DNA of 14,275 nucleotides from positions 1 through 14,275 of the forward strand of contig JARYMD010000063.1 of NCBI GenBank assembly GCA_029907285.1, in the 5' to 3' direction. Below, piece after piece: positions 13,955 to 14,275 of this stretch. The notes under the pieces were generated by a model that saw only the letters and a list, made by a program, of their open reading frames with translations, did not search any database and was not told where the DNA came from. Within the stretch, counting starts at the first letter, position 1, and the number at the start of each line of letters is the position of its first letter. A program made the translations under genes and the position numbers. Source of the DNA: Verrucomicrobiota bacterium (lineage in GTDB: Bacteria > Verrucomicrobiota > Verrucomicrobiia > Limisphaerales > J093).

Positions 13955-14275
13955 TCACCACCGTGCCGCTTCGACCAACGCGCGAATGTTATCCCCGGGC
14001 GTGCCTGGCGAAGTCCCCCCGCCAGCAGAAAGAATGAATCTCTTGCGCGCCGGATGTTGTCGCAGGCACTCTGCCGCGCTCGCAGCCACGTCCTGCTGGC
14101 TGCCCTTTGCGAGCACTTCCAAAGGCGGAACATTTCCAACAAGACAAACGGCCTCACCAACCAGTTCACGCACCTTTGACACCGGCTGCAGGTGGGTGAA
14201 ATTGAAAAGGTCAATCCCCAGCCCGGCAAGATAACGATATGGAACCGTGTTGTCGGTGTCGTTATGGAACATTTT
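13955..14275 (-). CDS. UroD (uroporphyrinogen decarboxylase) family protein, C-terminal part
   Basis: This minus-strand gene enters from the right edge; only its last 106 or so residues are in the window, and the M at 14272 is internal, since the frame continues with a lysine codon before it. The segment begins F-H-N-D-T-D-N-T and continues L-G-I-D-L-F-N-F, L-V-G-N-V-P-P-L-E-V-L-A-K-G and F-I-L-S-A-G-G-G-T-S-P-G-T-P-G-D-N-I-R-A-L-V-E-A. This is the usual C-terminal pattern of the UroD superfamily, which includes haem-pathway decarboxylases and corrinoid-linked methyltransferases. Its place beside sugar oxidoreductases suggests a divergent accessory member rather than haem synthesis, but that is inference. 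The visible part looks intact. Confidence 0.82.
   Translation of the reverse strand, partial: KMFHNDTDNTVPYRYLAGLGIDLFNFTHLQPVSKVRELVGEAVCLVGNVPPLEVLAKGSQQDVAASAAECLRQHPARKRFILSAGGGTSPGTPGDNIRALVEAARW

Overview
The window most resembles a chromosomal segment from the Planctomycetes-Verrucomicrobia-Chlamydiae group, with Verrucomicrobiota the best guess. The pointers are: a short C-terminal exoprotein domain ending in a K-F-Y-R-I-R pattern; a GYF_2/DUF4190/pseudopilin-like protein; Tat-exported Gfo/Idh/MocA oxidoreductases beside a TIM-barrel sugar isomerase and a UroD-family protein; and an FG-GAP/ASPIC-UnbV propeller next to TPR repeats. The assignment rests on protein content alone and was not tested by any search. 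No rRNA, tRNA, CRISPR array, transposase or phage gene was seen.

Layout. (1) 1-1843, plus strand: the 3' end of an Ig-like surface protein, coupled by an ATGA overlap to a secreted basic-secretory-protein-type metallopeptidase. (2) 1844-2308: a short convergent gap with weak hairpins, then a small minus-strand PepSY-like ORF. (3) 2324-6260, plus strand: an AraC-type regulator fused in frame through one membrane-spanning or signal-like segment to about ten TPR repeats, followed after one base by an exported seven-repeat FG-GAP propeller with an ASPIC/UnbV C-terminus. A strong hairpin closes this unit. (4) 6428-8503, minus strand: a sugar phosphate isomerase/epimerase and a GYF_2-DUF4190-pseudopilin-like membrane protein. 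(5) 8504-8711: a divergent intergenic region with palindromes and a 9-bp tandem repeat. (6) 8712-12529, plus strand: a tight run of a Tat-exported Gfo/Idh/MocA oxidoreductase, a putative clan GH-A-like glycosidase and a secreted parallel beta-helix (pectate-lyase-like) protein. (7) 12677-14275, minus strand: a cytoplasmic Gfo/Idh/MocA oxidoreductase and, upstream of it, the 3' part of a UroD-family gene, separated by a twin-hairpin REP-like element.

How the genes may work together. Regions 4 and 6-7 read as accessory polysaccharide or glycoside catabolism: a beta-helix protein and a glycosidase-like protein outside the cytoplasm, an exported oxidoreductase that could oxidise a sugar, and a cytoplasmic isomerase and oxidoreductase for the products. 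The substrate cannot be read from the sequence. The AraC-TPR/propeller pair could be a membrane-anchored one-component regulator with an exported partner. That is the most unusual architecture here, and its function is inference.
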